Shown here piece by piece: positions 46,165 through 54,946 of a DNA stretch of 57,250 nucleotides. Within the stretch, counting starts at the first letter, position 1; every line of letters starts with the position of its first letter. The stretch spans positions 1 through 57,250 of the forward strand of contig CAIWKO010000024.1 of the NCBI GenBank assembly GCA_903913285.1, written 5' to 3'. The position numbers were made by a program, and so were the translations under genes. Source of the stretch: an uncultured Bacteroidales bacterium (GTDB lineage Bacteria > Bacteroidota > Bacteroidia > Bacteroidales > CAIWKO01). The notes below the pieces were generated by a model. It was not told the DNA's origin and did no database searches. It saw nothing but the letters and a program-made list of their open reading frames with translations.

Positions 46165-46341
46165 GGCCTCCCAAGCAGGCAAAAAAAATTAACACTCCAA
46201 TGCTAAAAAATTTCTACCAAACAAAAGGAGGCTTCCGGCAAAGATAAAAAAAATCCGAATACACCTCTATATTATAAAACCCCTGCCCCGGTATTTTTAT
46301 GAATATACTATGCACCCATGAACTCTTGTACATTACAAGAG
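46165..46341 (+). promoter_or_regulatory. Structured 5' leader of paralog 2
   Basis: Within the predicted leader, GGCCTCC (46165-46171) can pair with GGAGGCTT (46227-46234) around a large loop. CTCTTGT/ACAAGAG (46323-46329 and 46335-46341) forms a perfect 7-bp hairpin 41 nt before the start codon. Such an arrangement could control translation or mRNA stability; nothing in it matches a known riboswitch that I recognise. Confidence 0.4.
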
Positions 46342-46382
46342 CGGAAGGTGAAATATAAATATTAATTCATAAATTTTAAATA

Positions 46383-47363
46383 ATGAAAAAAATTTACAAA
46401 AACCAATTGTCAATGTTGGATAACACATTGTCATTCTACATTGACAACAACGCCACATTGTCTCAGATACCGGCTTTAGTAACTGATATCAATAAACTAA
46501 AATCCTTACGTTCCGATATGGACGATACGATCAAAATACAGGTAAAAGTTTTAACCGGTATAACATTGGATAAAAAACGCGCTAAAGCAAATTGCATCAA
46601 ACATGTTGCAAAATGCTCAAGAGCAGTTTATTCTTATGCACACAGCAACGAAAACGATGAACTCACAAAAGAAATGGATTTTTCATATTCCGAACTTTTA
46701 CAACTTCGTGACGAAATGCTGGTTATAACAGCCGAAAACGTTTTCGATGCTGCTACCCTTCATGCCGCCGATATCGTGGATTCCGGCATTGATGCAGCCG
46801 AACTTGTGGCCCTTGAAAAATCCATTAAGGATTTTAAAGCTATAATGGGTAACCCTAAGAAAGCACGCGATGCACGTAAAACATGCACCGCAAAACTTAA
46901 GGTTCTGTTTCCGGATGCCATGAACTTGTTGAAAAATGAGATCGACAAGCTTATTTACGTCACCGAGGACGAAGATCTGATTTCAGGCTACAAAAACGCC
47001 CGTAACATCATCGATTATCGCAGTAAAAGAAATAAACCGGCTCCGATAAGCGGAAACGGCACTATTTCAGGTGTGATATCAAACAGTGTCGACAGCAGCT
47101 TCATCGAAGATGCCATCGTGACCATAGTTGAACTCAATATGAGCGTTACTTCCGACGAAGAAGGCGAATATTATTTCGAAAATGTTCCGGCAGGCACCTA
47201 TAAGTTGAAATGCACTGCTTACACTTATGTAACTGAAACCATAACGGATGTTGAGGTATTGGATAATGCCAACACCGATCAGGATATCGACCTGAATTCG
47301 GATGAAAGCAATACCACCTCTGCCGAAAACACATCGGCTCCTTCTGGTGAAGAACAGGAATAG
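46383..47363 (+). CDS. Helical domain plus carboxypeptidase-regulatory-like domain protein, paralog 2
   Basis: This 326-residue protein is the partner of that at 20375-21334. A helical N-terminal two-thirds carries the same segments (AVYSYA versus AIFSYG; YKNARNIIDYRSKRNKP versus YIKARAIDNFVGKRRKR). A carboxypeptidase-regulatory-like domain follows at 225-305 (AIVTIVELNMSVTSDEEG, YYFENVPAGTYKL). It has no signal peptide. The tail adds an acidic, Ser/Thr-rich segment ending GEEQE. The helical domain is diverged and the C-terminal domain well conserved. It has its own long leader and a terminator directly downstream. Function unknown. Confidence 0.72.
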   Translation: MKKIYKNQLSMLDNTLSFYIDNNATLSQIPALVTDINKLKSLRSDMDDTIKIQVKVLTGITLDKKRAKANCIKHVAKCSRAVYSYAHSNENDELTKEMDFSYSELLQLRDEMLVITAENVFDAATLHAADIVDSGIDAAELVALEKSIKDFKAIMGNPKKARDARKTCTAKLKVLFPDAMNLLKNEIDKLIYVTEDEDLISGYKNARNIIDYRSKRNKPAPISGNGTISGVISNSVDSSFIEDAIVTIVELNMSVTSDEEGEYYFENVPAGTYKLKCTAYTYVTETITDVEVLDNANTDQDIDLNSDESNTTSAENTSAPSGEEQE

Positions 47364-47396
47364 AATCTGATTTCTATTCTTAAGTCGATTAAACTA

Positions 47397-47428
47397 AAAG
47401 GCCTGGGCGAAAGTTCGGGTCTTTTTTT
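47397..47428 (+). terminator. Terminator after paralog 2
   Basis: AAAGGCCTGGGC, loop GAAA, GTTCGGGTCTTT forms a 12-bp stem including several GU pairs, followed by a T-run. Its twin is at 48975-49006. Confidence 0.8.
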
Positions 47429-47503
47429 GTTGAGTTATTTGGTGTTGAGTTATTTGGTGTTGAGTTATTTGTTGTTGAGGCGTTTTTTGTTGAGGGGTTG
47501 GAA
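47429..47503. repeat. 15-bp tandem array, copy 1 (47429-47726 has no gene)
   Basis: GTTGAG starts at 47429, 47444, 47459, 47474 and 47489, exactly 15 bp apart; the first three units (GTTGAGTTATTTGGT) are nearly identical. It begins at the last T of the terminator. An AT-rich stretch with a TTTATTTG element follows, before the acyltransferase gene. Confidence 0.85.
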
Positions 47504-47726
47504 AGGTATATTAACCGCAAAGAGCACGAAGAATGTTATGCAGAGAATGCAAAGGAATAGGTGCTTAAAAACTTAAATACAGATAGATGGGAATGGCTTG
47601 GATTGAAAATTGATAGTGCAGGGATTTTTTGATAATGAAAATCTATTTAAAAGGAGGATTTTTTTATCACAGATAAAATAATAATACTTTATTTGTACTT
47701 TTATAAAATTATCTTTTTATTTTATA

Positions 47727-48884
47727 ATGGATAAAATACACTTCCCAGGATTAAACGGTTTGCGATTTATAGCCGCTTTATCTGTTATTATAGGCCATGT
47801 TGAGTTAATAAAATCCGATTATGGTATCTATAATTTCGAAAAATCGATCCCTTTTTTTAGTAATACATCTGGACATTTAGGTGTTATTCTTTTTTTTGTA
47901 TTAAGTGGGTTTCTTATTACATATTTATTGCTTGCCGAAAAAGGCAAATATAAAAAGATATCTATTAAAAAATTTTACATCCGCAGAATACTTCGCATCT
48001 GGCCCTTATATTTTTTGATATTATTGGTAATCTTTTTGTTATTTTCTTTACTATCAAAAGGCGCAAATAGCTATGCTTTTTTTAATTCAAAAAACATCAT
48101 TCTATCCATTATCCTATATGTGTTCTTCCTACCTAATTTAGCTTCCCAGTTCGGCATGTGGATTCCATTAGGATCCCATTTATGGTCGATAGGAGTTGAG
48201 GAACAATTTTATCTTATATGGCCTGTGATGGTAAACTATGTCAGAAAACGAATACTTTTGGTCTTAGTTTTAATCTTTGTCGGAGTCTCATTATTTCCAC
48301 ACCTTATTGATTTTGTAACTAATCATATTTCTTTTAACCCCGGTATTTTTTTGTTTTTAAAACAATTATCCAAATTTTTTATTATAGCAAAATTCAACTC
48401 CATGGCGATGGGTGGTATCATGGCATGGTTGTATTATTCAAAAAAGAAATCAATATTGAAAATCCTTCAACATCATGTAGTAGAAGCGGGTGTTTTTATT
48501 TTGGCCTTTTTATTATGGATATTAGGATATATGCCTAAATATTTTGGAGACGAAATGTATACTATTCTTTTTAGTATTATTATTCTAAATATGGCAACCA
48601 GCCCCAGGACATTAATAAGTCTTGAAAACCGTTTGTTTGATTATCTTGGAAAAATTTCATACGGATTGTATGTTTACCACTGGATATCCATTGTAATAAT
48701 ATTACTAATAATCCGGAATGTTATACCAACACTAGAAATTGCTCAAAATGCGCTGCAATACAATCTAATAATATATCCTACAGCAATTGTATTAACTATT
48801 GGATTATCAGCTTTATCTTATGAATTTTATGAAAAGTGGTTTTTAAAACTTAAAAAACGCTATTCAAAAATAAGCAGTGGATAG
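47727..48884 (+). CDS. Acyltransferase family 3 (OafA-like) membrane protein
   Basis: The 385-residue integral membrane protein has about ten helices and the family's HFPGLNGLRFIAAL start, SVIIGHVEL with the catalytic His24 region, then GVILFFVLSGFLIT and RRILRIWPLYF. It O-acylates (usually acetylates) sugars of LPS, capsule or peptidoglycan. A truncated copy of its first 58 codons lies at 49211. It lies just before the sugar-modification cassette on the opposite strand and may act on the same glycan. ATG 47727 opens the conserved region. Confidence 0.88.
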   Translation: MDKIHFPGLNGLRFIAALSVIIGHVELIKSDYGIYNFEKSIPFFSNTSGHLGVILFFVLSGFLITYLLLAEKGKYKKISIKKFYIRRILRIWPLYFLILLVIFLLFSLLSKGANSYAFFNSKNIILSIILYVFFLPNLASQFGMWIPLGSHLWSIGVEEQFYLIWPVMVNYVRKRILLVLVLIFVGVSLFPHLIDFVTNHISFNPGIFLFLKQLSKFFIIAKFNSMAMGGIMAWLYYSKKKSILKILQHHVVEAGVFILAFLLWILGYMPKYFGDEMYTILFSIIILNMATSPRTLISLENRLFDYLGKISYGLYVYHWISIVIILLIIRNVIPTLEIAQNALQYNLIIYPTAIVLTIGLSALSYEFYEKWFLKLKKRYSKISSG

Positions 48885-48974
48885 ATGAATTTCCGAATAC
48901 TATCTTTTACTGATGAAAGAGAAACGATAGAGGAAAATGATAAATAAATTTTACTCTTTTTTGATTGATGAAGG

Positions 48975-49006
48975 AAAGGCCCGGACGAAAGTTCGGGTCT
49001 TTTTTT
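48975..49006 (+). terminator. Terminator after the acyltransferase gene
   Basis: AAAGGCCCGGAC, loop GAAA, GTTCGGGTCTTT is a nearly perfect 12-bp stem followed by seven to eight T residues, 90 bp after the stop at 48884. It is a close relative of the terminator at 47397. Confidence 0.88.
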
Positions 49007-49070
49007 ATTGAGTTGTTTGGTGTTGAGAGTTTGGGTGTTTGGGCTTTTGTTGTTTAGGTGTTTGGTGATA
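49007..49070. repeat. 15-bp tandem array, copy 2
   Basis: Units at 49007 (ATTGAG), 49022 (GTTGAG), 49037 (GTTTGG) and 49052 (GTTTAG), 15 bp apart, directly behind the terminator hairpin as at 47429. The units are more diverged than in copy 1. Nothing else is seen in 49071-49210 except the AT-rich stretch that resembles the one before the full acyltransferase gene. Confidence 0.75.
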
Positions 49071-49210
49071 ATGGAAAGGTTTGGATTACAAATCGGAGTT
49101 AGACGAAAATATTATTTATGAAATTTTACTTAATAAAAGGATTTTTAATATCGGTTTAAATAATAATATTTAATTTGTACTTTTAGAAAGTTCTCTTTTT
49201 TAAATTTATA

Positions 49211-49387
49211 ATGGATAAAATGCACTTCCCGGGATTAAATGGTTTGAGATTTATCGCCGCTTTATCTGTTATTATAGGCCATGTTGAGTTAATAAAATCC
49301 GATTATGGTATCTATAATTTCGAAAAATCGATCTCTTTTTTTAGTAATACATCCGGACATTTAGGTGTTATTCTTTTTTTGTATTAA
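49211..49387 (+). pseudogene. Truncated, frameshifted duplicate of the acyltransferase gene
   Basis: The first 58 codons repeat those of the gene at 47727 almost exactly (MDKMHFPGLNGLRFIAALS). A T-run that has eight T residues in the full gene has seven here, so the frame hits TAA at 49385-49387. Similarity continues only to about 49396, after which the DNA belongs to the sugar cassette. Upstream AT-rich sequence, the 15-bp array and the terminator are repeated too, so the whole block was duplicated. Confidence 0.9.
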
Positions 49388-49410
49388 GTGGGTTCATATT
49401 ATGTATGAAA

Positions 49411-50133
49411 CTAATCTTTTATTGCATAAGCACATGGCATCCATCCATATGGGAACTGCTTCCATTTGACATGAGGAAGGACATCCCGAATAGCACGCAT
49501 TTCGCCAGGTGCAAGTTCGAAAGAATAATGGTCAAGAATTAGTATGCCTCCAGGAGTAATTCTATCCCAAAAATGTTTTAAACACTCTGATACAACATCA
49601 TAAATTCCGCAATCAAGAAATACTAATTTAAACTGTAAATGATTGTTTTCTTTAAAAAAAGCTGGCAAATCTTTAGATGCATCAATATTGTGTAAATGAA
49701 TAATATTATCTAATCCTTGAACTTTTACAATTTTCCTGACTTTTTCTTCAGGAGTACAATATGAGCCTTGCACGATAACATGTTCTTCTTCCCCAGTAGG
49801 CTCTGCACCTTGACACCAATCAAAACCATGAACTAAAGTTAATGAATTTGGTTCGAAAATTTTGGTCAGTTTTGCAAACAATAAAGAACCAAAACCCAAA
49901 TTTACTCCAATTTCAGCTATATGACCAGCAACATCTAAAGTCATTTTATACGCTTCGTAAAGTGTAAGTTCTCGTGCTAATGTTTGATGACCAATAAATG
50001 CCGGAAAATGATGAATTAGATCTTGCTTACTAATATCCATTTCCAATAAAGCCTTTAACCCAGCTTCATATTTTGGTCTCAAATCATTGTGTTTTAGATA
50101 CTCATATTTCGTCTTTGTTGGATCGTGCTGCAT
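49411..50133 (-). CDS. TylF/MycF-type O-methyltransferase
   Basis: The 240-residue SAM-dependent enzyme has the IAEIGVNLGFGSLLFA binding motif near 71-86, an acidic strand VFLDCGIYDVVSE near 172 and LILDHYSFE, all typical of the TylF/macrocin O-methyltransferase family, which methylates sugar hydroxyls with a metal ion. Last gene of the cassette that starts at 56752; 17 bp after the beta-propeller gene. It could methylate the amino sugar made by the other enzymes. The acceptor is not shown. Confidence 0.85.
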   Translation of the reverse strand: MQHDPTKTKYEYLKHNDLRPKYEAGLKALLEMDISKQDLIHHFPAFIGHQTLARELTLYEAYKMTLDVAGHIAEIGVNLGFGSLLFAKLTKIFEPNSLTLVHGFDWCQGAEPTGEEEHVIVQGSYCTPEEKVRKIVKVQGLDNIIHLHNIDASKDLPAFFKENNHLQFKLVFLDCGIYDVVSECLKHFWDRITPGGILILDHYSFELAPGEMRAIRDVLPHVKWKQFPYGWMPCAYAIKD

Positions 50134-50150
50134 ATACTATATTTTATTAT

Positions 50151-51089
50151 TTAAAACTCTAATTCCGCATAACCAAAACCATCTTTTCCAAAATAATTAC
50201 CATTATAGAAAAATAATATACGATCATTAATTTGAATCACTCTCGGATAAGCTTTCATTTCCGAATCCCAACTAATATTGTCGTTTACATTAAATATACC
50301 ATCATCAATTCGTTTCCAGTTATTAATATCTTTTGAAATGGCACAACTAAGTTTATATCCGTTTTGTGAATTTCTAAAATTCGTTCCTTTCCGATAACAA
50401 AAAAACATATAATAAAACCCATTAATAAATTTAATGCATGGGGCATTTTGTGCTTCATTTTCAATCTTTTCAGAAATACAAAAATAATCATCTGGAATCC
50501 AATTTATACCATTATCAGAAACAGCATGCTTAATTTTATAAATAGGATCTAGACGGTCTTCATTATTTACCCATTTATAACATGAGGAGTACCACATGTG
50601 AAATTTATCAATAATTTCTATTACATAAGGACCGTTTATTAAAAATGGGTCTGTAATGTTTTTGGAAAGTAAAGGGCCCAAGGATATTCTATTAAAACTA
50701 TTTCCATTATCTCTACTTATAGCTAACCCTATTGAAGTTGTATAAGGTACGCCGATTTCTCTTGACCATCCTGTATAATACAAATATAATAGATTATCTT
50801 TCTTGATAAATGATCCAGGCATAATCCCAAACTCGTCAAACGTGCCTTTTTCACCTAAATCTAGAACAGGCTTATTATGAATGTAAATGATATTTTGCGG
50901 TTTGTCTTTTTCTACATCTATAAATGAACAATAACTCACATGATTTCCATCTTTAACATCGGGCCTAGTAGTATAAAAAATACGAATACAATGATCTAGT
51001 TCAAGAGGCGTAGGTACTTGCGCATAGTGTTTTGACCATTCAAATCTTCCGTCAGGCTGAAAAATAAGACCTTTTTTAATCCACTTCAT
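50151..51089 (-). CDS. GH43/GH32-like five-bladed beta-propeller protein
   Basis: The 312-residue protein has repeated blade patterns (LYYTGWS near 109, FHMWYSSCYKW near 166, FYYMFFCYRKGT near 225, RILFFYNG near 292) matching GH43/GH32-like propellers. No signal peptide is present, so it is likely cytosolic. Proteins of this type are frequent in polysaccharide biosynthesis loci with unclear roles; the catalytic acids of GH43 are not obvious here. It overlaps the GNAT gene by 4 bp. Confidence 0.72.
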   Translation of the reverse strand: MKWIKKGLIFQPDGRFEWSKHYAQVPTPLELDHCIRIFYTTRPDVKDGNHVSYCSFIDVEKDKPQNIIYIHNKPVLDLGEKGTFDEFGIMPGSFIKKDNLLYLYYTGWSREIGVPYTTSIGLAISRDNGNSFNRISLGPLLSKNITDPFLINGPYVIEIIDKFHMWYSSCYKWVNNEDRLDPIYKIKHAVSDNGINWIPDDYFCISEKIENEAQNAPCIKFINGFYYMFFCYRKGTNFRNSQNGYKLSCAISKDINNWKRIDDGIFNVNDNISWDSEMKAYPRVIQINDRILFFYNGNYFGKDGFGYAELEF

Positions 51090-51628
51090 TCTATTTTCTT
51101 AATAATTTCGTACCAGATTAGATCATGCCAAATATCGCTTTTATTGAAGGCATCATGTTCATGCGCATATTTAACGAAATCCAACTTTCGGCAAATGCTT
51201 TGTGATTGAATATTCTCTGTTGCGTGAGCAATAATTATTTTGTGAAGTTTTAGATAATTGAAGCCATATTCGATAATTGACCTACATGCTTCAGTTGCAA
51301 AACCCTTGCCCTGATGTGGTGTGGCAATCCAATATGACAACTCTGCTCTATCAATTGTCCATGTACGGATATTTCGTTTAACATCAATTAATGATACCAA
51401 ACCAATAATTTCATCATGTAAGCATATACACCAATGATAGCCTTTGTCATTTTTTTGGGCTTCCATAAGACCCCGAATAACATTTTTAGTTATATCCTTA
51501 TTTGTGTGTGGTTCCCAGGATAAAAACCGGGTTAATTTCTGATCAGACATTAATAGAAATAATTCATACAGGTCATCCATCGTTGGCTGGCGTAAAAATA
51601 ATCTTTCCGTATTTAGATCAAAATTCAA
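51086..51628 (-). CDS. GNAT-family N-acetyltransferase (RimJ/RimL type)
   Basis: The 180-residue protein starts with the typical TERLFLRQPTMDDL strand and contains the acetyl-CoA loop region WIATPHQGKGFATEACRSII near 104-123, with the HKIIIAHATENIQSQSI continuation of the RimJ/RimL class. Such enzymes acetylate amines, of proteins or sugars. Within the cassette it may acetylate an amino sugar; the 82-bp gap to the SDR gene may hold a regulatory site. It overlaps the downstream gene by 4 bp. Confidence 0.85.
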   Translation of the reverse strand: MNFDLNTERLFLRQPTMDDLYELFLLMSDQKLTRFLSWEPHTNKDITKNVIRGLMEAQKNDKGYHWCICLHDEIIGLVSLIDVKRNIRTWTIDRAELSYWIATPHQGKGFATEACRSIIEYGFNYLKLHKIIIAHATENIQSQSICRKLDFVKYAHEHDAFNKSDIWHDLIWYEIIKKIE

Positions 51629-51709
51629 ATTAGCAAGTAATTATTATTAATTATTGTGCAGAATACCAAAAAAATTTTGCTTTTACCCAAAGAAGTCTCC
51701 AAGTAAAAA

Positions 51710-52459
51710 CTATATAGTTAATCCACCATTTATATTAATTATTTCACCATTTATAAAATCGTTTTCGATTGTAAAAATAACTGTTTTCACCACCTCGTCA
51801 ATTTTCCCTGTACGACGTAATGGAGTTTTTTCTATCCATTGAGCCAGCATTTTTTCTTCGAGAGCATCGTGCGTGCCCGCAGTATCCATAAATCCGGGGG
51901 CAATTGCCACAGCCCGAATGCCAAAACGGCCCAGTTCTTTTGCCCATACTTTTGTCATGGCATCGACGGCAGCTTTAGATGCAGCATAAGCCGTTTGACC
52001 CATATTGCCCTGCGCTGAAATGGAACTAATGTTAATGATGACTCCTTTGTTACGTTTGTTTATCATATTATCGGCACAAGCACGCGACATAAAAAATACC
52101 GAACTTTGGTTGACCGCGATAACATTGTTCCAAAGTTCAACCGAATGCTTTCTATCGGAACGGTTCAGTATATTGACCAAAGGGGCATTTTTCATTATCC
52201 CGGCATTGTTAATCAATACCTCGAGACCATTAAAAGCAATAAAGATATCGTCAACGGTATTTTCAACCATTGCATTGTTGGCCACATCGCAAACCCAGGT
52301 ATGAATTTCGGGGCATTCGTACTTTAAATTTTCCAGTGCCGATTGATCGATATCGATTGCCGCAATTTTGGCACCTTCCGATGCAAGTTTCAGTGCCATT
52401 TGTTTACCAAAACCTGAACCGGCACCTGTGATAATTATGCGTAATCCTGCTATTTTCAT
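51710..52459 (-). CDS. SDR-family oxidoreductase (FabG-like)
   Basis: The 249-residue Rossmann enzyme has the cofactor motif TGAGSGFG (residues 11-18), NNAG near 84-87 and the catalytic Ser145, Tyr158 (YAASK) and Lys162. This FabG-like form could reduce a 3-oxoacyl group on the carrier protein encoded just before it (2 bp away), or oxidise a sugar. The tight pairing with the acyl carrier protein favours the first, by inference. Confidence 0.88.
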   Translation of the reverse strand: MKIAGLRIIITGAGSGFGKQMALKLASEGAKIAAIDIDQSALENLKYECPEIHTWVCDVANNAMVENTVDDIFIAFNGLEVLINNAGIMKNAPLVNILNRSDRKHSVELWNNVIAVNQSSVFFMSRACADNMINKRNKGVIINISSISAQGNMGQTAYAASKAAVDAMTKVWAKELGRFGIRAVAIAPGFMDTAGTHDALEEKMLAQWIEKTPLRRTGKIDEVVKTVIFTIENDFINGEIININGGLTI

Positions 52460-52461
52460 GA

Positions 52462-52686
52462 TCAGGAAATATATTTTTTTACTATGGAACGTATAGCATC
52501 AAAGGTTATCATTTCAGCAATATCGTCGCCCGATAATTGTATGTTGAATTCATCTTCGATGGAGACAATTAAATCCATGTGAGTCAATGAATCCCATTTA
52601 GCAACTTCTGACATCCCTAAATTTTTAATGGCTTCTTCGGAGCTGATCTTAAATATTTTAATTAAAATTTCGTTTATTTTTTCCAT
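52462..52686 (-). CDS. Acyl carrier protein
   Basis: The 74-residue four-helix protein has the phosphopantetheine attachment site WDSLTH with Ser33 and the acidic helix LIVSIEDEFNIQL following. It is not the fatty-acid ACP of a fab operon; it sits between the SDR (2 bp after) and NeuD-like (30 bp before) genes, beside an adenylating ligase that could load it. It is probably a dedicated carrier for the acyl group of this cassette. Confidence 0.92.
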   Translation of the reverse strand: MEKINEILIKIFKISSEEAIKNLGMSEVAKWDSLTHMDLIVSIEDEFNIQLSGDDIAEMITFDAIRSIVKKYIS

Positions 52687-52716
52687 TATTCTTTTCTATT
52701 ATGATACTGAAATTTT

Positions 52717-53394
52717 TTATGACCGAAAACACGTTGACATACGTATGAATTGATCGGAATTCAACCGGTGAGGCTCAGTGTTTGGAGCCACGAGTACGGT
52801 TCCGGCAGCTAAACTTTTGCAGGCAAGGGTTCCGGCTCCCAACATACATTTTTCGCCAATCTCTATTTCATGACCCACCATAGATCCTAATCCGACAAAA
52901 GTACTTTGCCCGATATGCGTTAGACCCCCAATCAAACAACCACCTGTAAGCCAGCAATTGTCTTCAATAACTGTATGATGTCCAATCATAGCGCCACCCC
53001 AAACAAACACATTGTTACCAAATTTTGCGCATGGTTGAATCATAGCCCCATCCATAATAATGGTGTTGTCGCCTACAGTATAATTGCCTTTGACGAGAGG
53101 ACTTGTATAACCGGCAAAAGCATAACCAAGTTCTTTAAAATAATTGTATTTAGAAGTCCGTAGTTTGTTCATGGATTGATAGCCAACCGCAACAAACACT
53201 TTATAATCTTTCGGATCATATTTTGTTTCGCATTCTGATAATGGTACAACAGGTTTATTCAAAAAAACTGAGGTTTTCAGAAATGTATCATCAACAATAT
53301 AAGCACAAATCTCGTATTCGCTGTCTCTTTCGAAAAAGTAAGAAACAGCTTCGGCAATTTTGCCTGTTCCAAATATGATTAAATTATTTTTCAT
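52717..53394 (-). CDS. NeuD/PglD-like sugar acetyl- or acyltransferase
   Basis: The 225-residue protein has an N-terminal Rossmann-like part (LIIFGTGKIAEAVSYFF) and a C-terminal left-handed hexapeptide helix with the active-site His in AMIGHHTVIED near 145. It resembles NeuD/PglD enzymes, which acetylate an amino sugar's amine using acetyl-CoA; here a carrier-bound acyl group is an alternative donor. It overlaps the ligase gene by 11 bp. Confidence 0.86.
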   Translation of the reverse strand: MKNNLIIFGTGKIAEAVSYFFERDSEYEICAYIVDDTFLKTSVFLNKPVVPLSECETKYDPKDYKVFVAVGYQSMNKLRTSKYNYFKELGYAFAGYTSPLVKGNYTVGDNTIIMDGAMIQPCAKFGNNVFVWGGAMIGHHTVIEDNCWLTGGCLIGGLTHIGQSTFVGLGSMVGHEIEIGEKCMLGAGTLACKSLAAGTVLVAPNTEPHRLNSDQFIRMSTCFRS

Positions 53395-54946
53395 TTAAAT
53401 AATCTTCTTTTAATTTTAACCTGTCAATTTTTCCGTTTTGATTTTTTGGCAAATGATCGTAAAATCTGAAATAATCGGGTATCATATATAAAGGGATATA
53501 TTTTACCAAGTCGTTCAGAATTTTATTTTCATCATTTATTTTTGAACAAACACATGCTATCAATTTACCGTTATCATTTTCTGATCTATGAAATATCACC
53601 CCGTTTTCTTCAATATAATTCAATGAACCCAAGGCATTTTCAATTTCTTCCAATTCAATACGATATCCCATACGTTTAATCTGGTTATCTTTTCTTCCGC
53701 AAAAATATAACAAATTTTCCAATTTACTATACCGAACCATGTCACCGCTTTTGTATACTATTTCTTTAAAGTTTTTATTCTGGAGATGCTGAACAAAAAC
53801 TTCTTTGGTTTTTTCTGGGTTATTATAATAACCCAGCCCCACATTAGGACCGGTTATGATCAACTCTCCGATTTCGCCATCCTTCACCTGTTTTCCTTTG
53901 CTATCAATAATAAGAAATCCAAAATTCGGAGCCATTGGGCCCAACGGCAATAATTCATCAATATTCATATCCTCGTCTGAAATAACATAGGAAGTGCAAA
54001 TACAGGTACATTCAGTCGGACCATACACGTTAATAAATTGCACTCTTTTCCCCAAGATAATCCACAAATTTCGAAGCTGATTTTTAGGGAAGCCTTCACC
54101 GCCAAAAGAAACAATTCTTAGATCAGGCAGGTCAGAATCTTTTAATGCCCTCATAGTTAAAACATATACAAACATAGACGGCACACCAAACCATATTGTT
54201 GGTTTAATATGATTTAATGCATCCAACAGTTTTCTTGGGTTCCGCGACAAGGATTCCGGAACCGGGACCAAGCCTGCACCGGTAAACAAAGATGCATAAA
54301 AATCAAAAACAGAATTGTCGAAATGCATCGGATTGATATTGGTGAAAACATCTTTGTCGGTTGTATTATAAGTGGTTTTTGTCCACTGAATAAAATTCAA
54401 TACAGCAGAATGAGAAATTATAACACCTTTGGGAAAACCAGTTGAACCTGAAGTAAACATCAGGTATGCTGGTGTGTTTCCTGCAACACCCATATTTATT
54501 TGTGGGTAGCTAGCTGAAAAGTCTGCAAGAGACTCCTTAAAAGCAGGAGATGTATATAATACAAGCTTGGTTGAACTATAATGACATTCCTTAAGAAGAT
54601 TGTAAGAAATCTCGGGACTAAAAAAAATTACAGGTTTACATAAACCTATCATTTTTCTCAAACGCTCAACAGGACTGTTTTGATCAAGATTGGTGTATAT
54701 TGCCCCTATCTTTAAACAAGCCAACATGGCAGCGTATGCAAGGTCGCTTTTTTCATTAAAGATAGCAACAATATCTCCCTGTTTTACTTTTTTTGCAAGT
54801 AAAAAATGTGCTATCTTATTCGATAAGGTTTCCAGTTCTGAATATAAAACAACTTTGTCTTCAAGAAACCTAAGTGCAATATTCGTCTTATAAATTGTTG
54901 CAATATGATTAAAAAGTTGCCCGAGGTTGTAAAAATATTTATTCAT
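53384..54946 (-). CDS. AMP-forming amino/carboxylic-acid adenylating ligase
   Basis: The 520-residue ANL-family enzyme has the P-loop FTSGSTGFPKG near 164-174, the VYGPTECT motif near 315, and the C-terminal catalytic-Lys segment NQNGKID near 508. It resembles DltA and NRPS adenylation domains; it would activate an amino or carboxylic acid as an AMP ester and load it onto the ACP encoded two genes later. Specificity residues were not read. It overlaps the WbqC gene start region; ATG 54946 (MNKYFY) or 54952. Confidence 0.87.
   Translation of the reverse strand: MNKYFYNLGQLFNHIATIYKTNIALRFLEDKVVLYSELETLSNKIAHFLLAKKVKQGDIVAIFNEKSDLAYAAMLACLKIGAIYTNLDQNSPVERLRKMIGLCKPVIFFSPEISYNLLKECHYSSTKLVLYTSPAFKESLADFSASYPQINMGVAGNTPAYLMFTSGSTGFPKGVIISHSAVLNFIQWTKTTYNTTDKDVFTNINPMHFDNSVFDFYASLFTGAGLVPVPESLSRNPRKLLDALNHIKPTIWFGVPSMFVYVLTMRALKDSDLPDLRIVSFGGEGFPKNQLRNLWIILGKRVQFINVYGPTECTCICTSYVISDEDMNIDELLPLGPMAPNFGFLIIDSKGKQVKDGEIGELIITGPNVGLGYYNNPEKTKEVFVQHLQNKNFKEIVYKSGDMVRYSKLENLLYFCGRKDNQIKRMGYRIELEEIENALGSLNYIEENGVIFHRSENDNGKLIACVCSKINDENKILNDLVKYIPLYMIPDYFRFYDHLPKNQNGKIDRLKLKEDYLNEK

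Larger units (their letters stand above)
45576..46382. other. Long AT-rich intergenic region with palindromes and a leader
   Basis: No coding sequence is convincing in these 807 bp. Present are a CTGTC/GACAG inverted repeat near 45731-45749, a 14-bp perfect palindrome TTTAGACGTCTAAA at 45953-45966 (an operator-like site), a promoter element at 46133 and a structured leader described separately. Confidence 0.5.

Noticed and set aside
47397-49396. Insertion sequence or transposon as source of the duplicated block
   Set aside because: No transposase, terminal inverted repeats or target-site duplications were found; homologous recombination or duplication is simpler.
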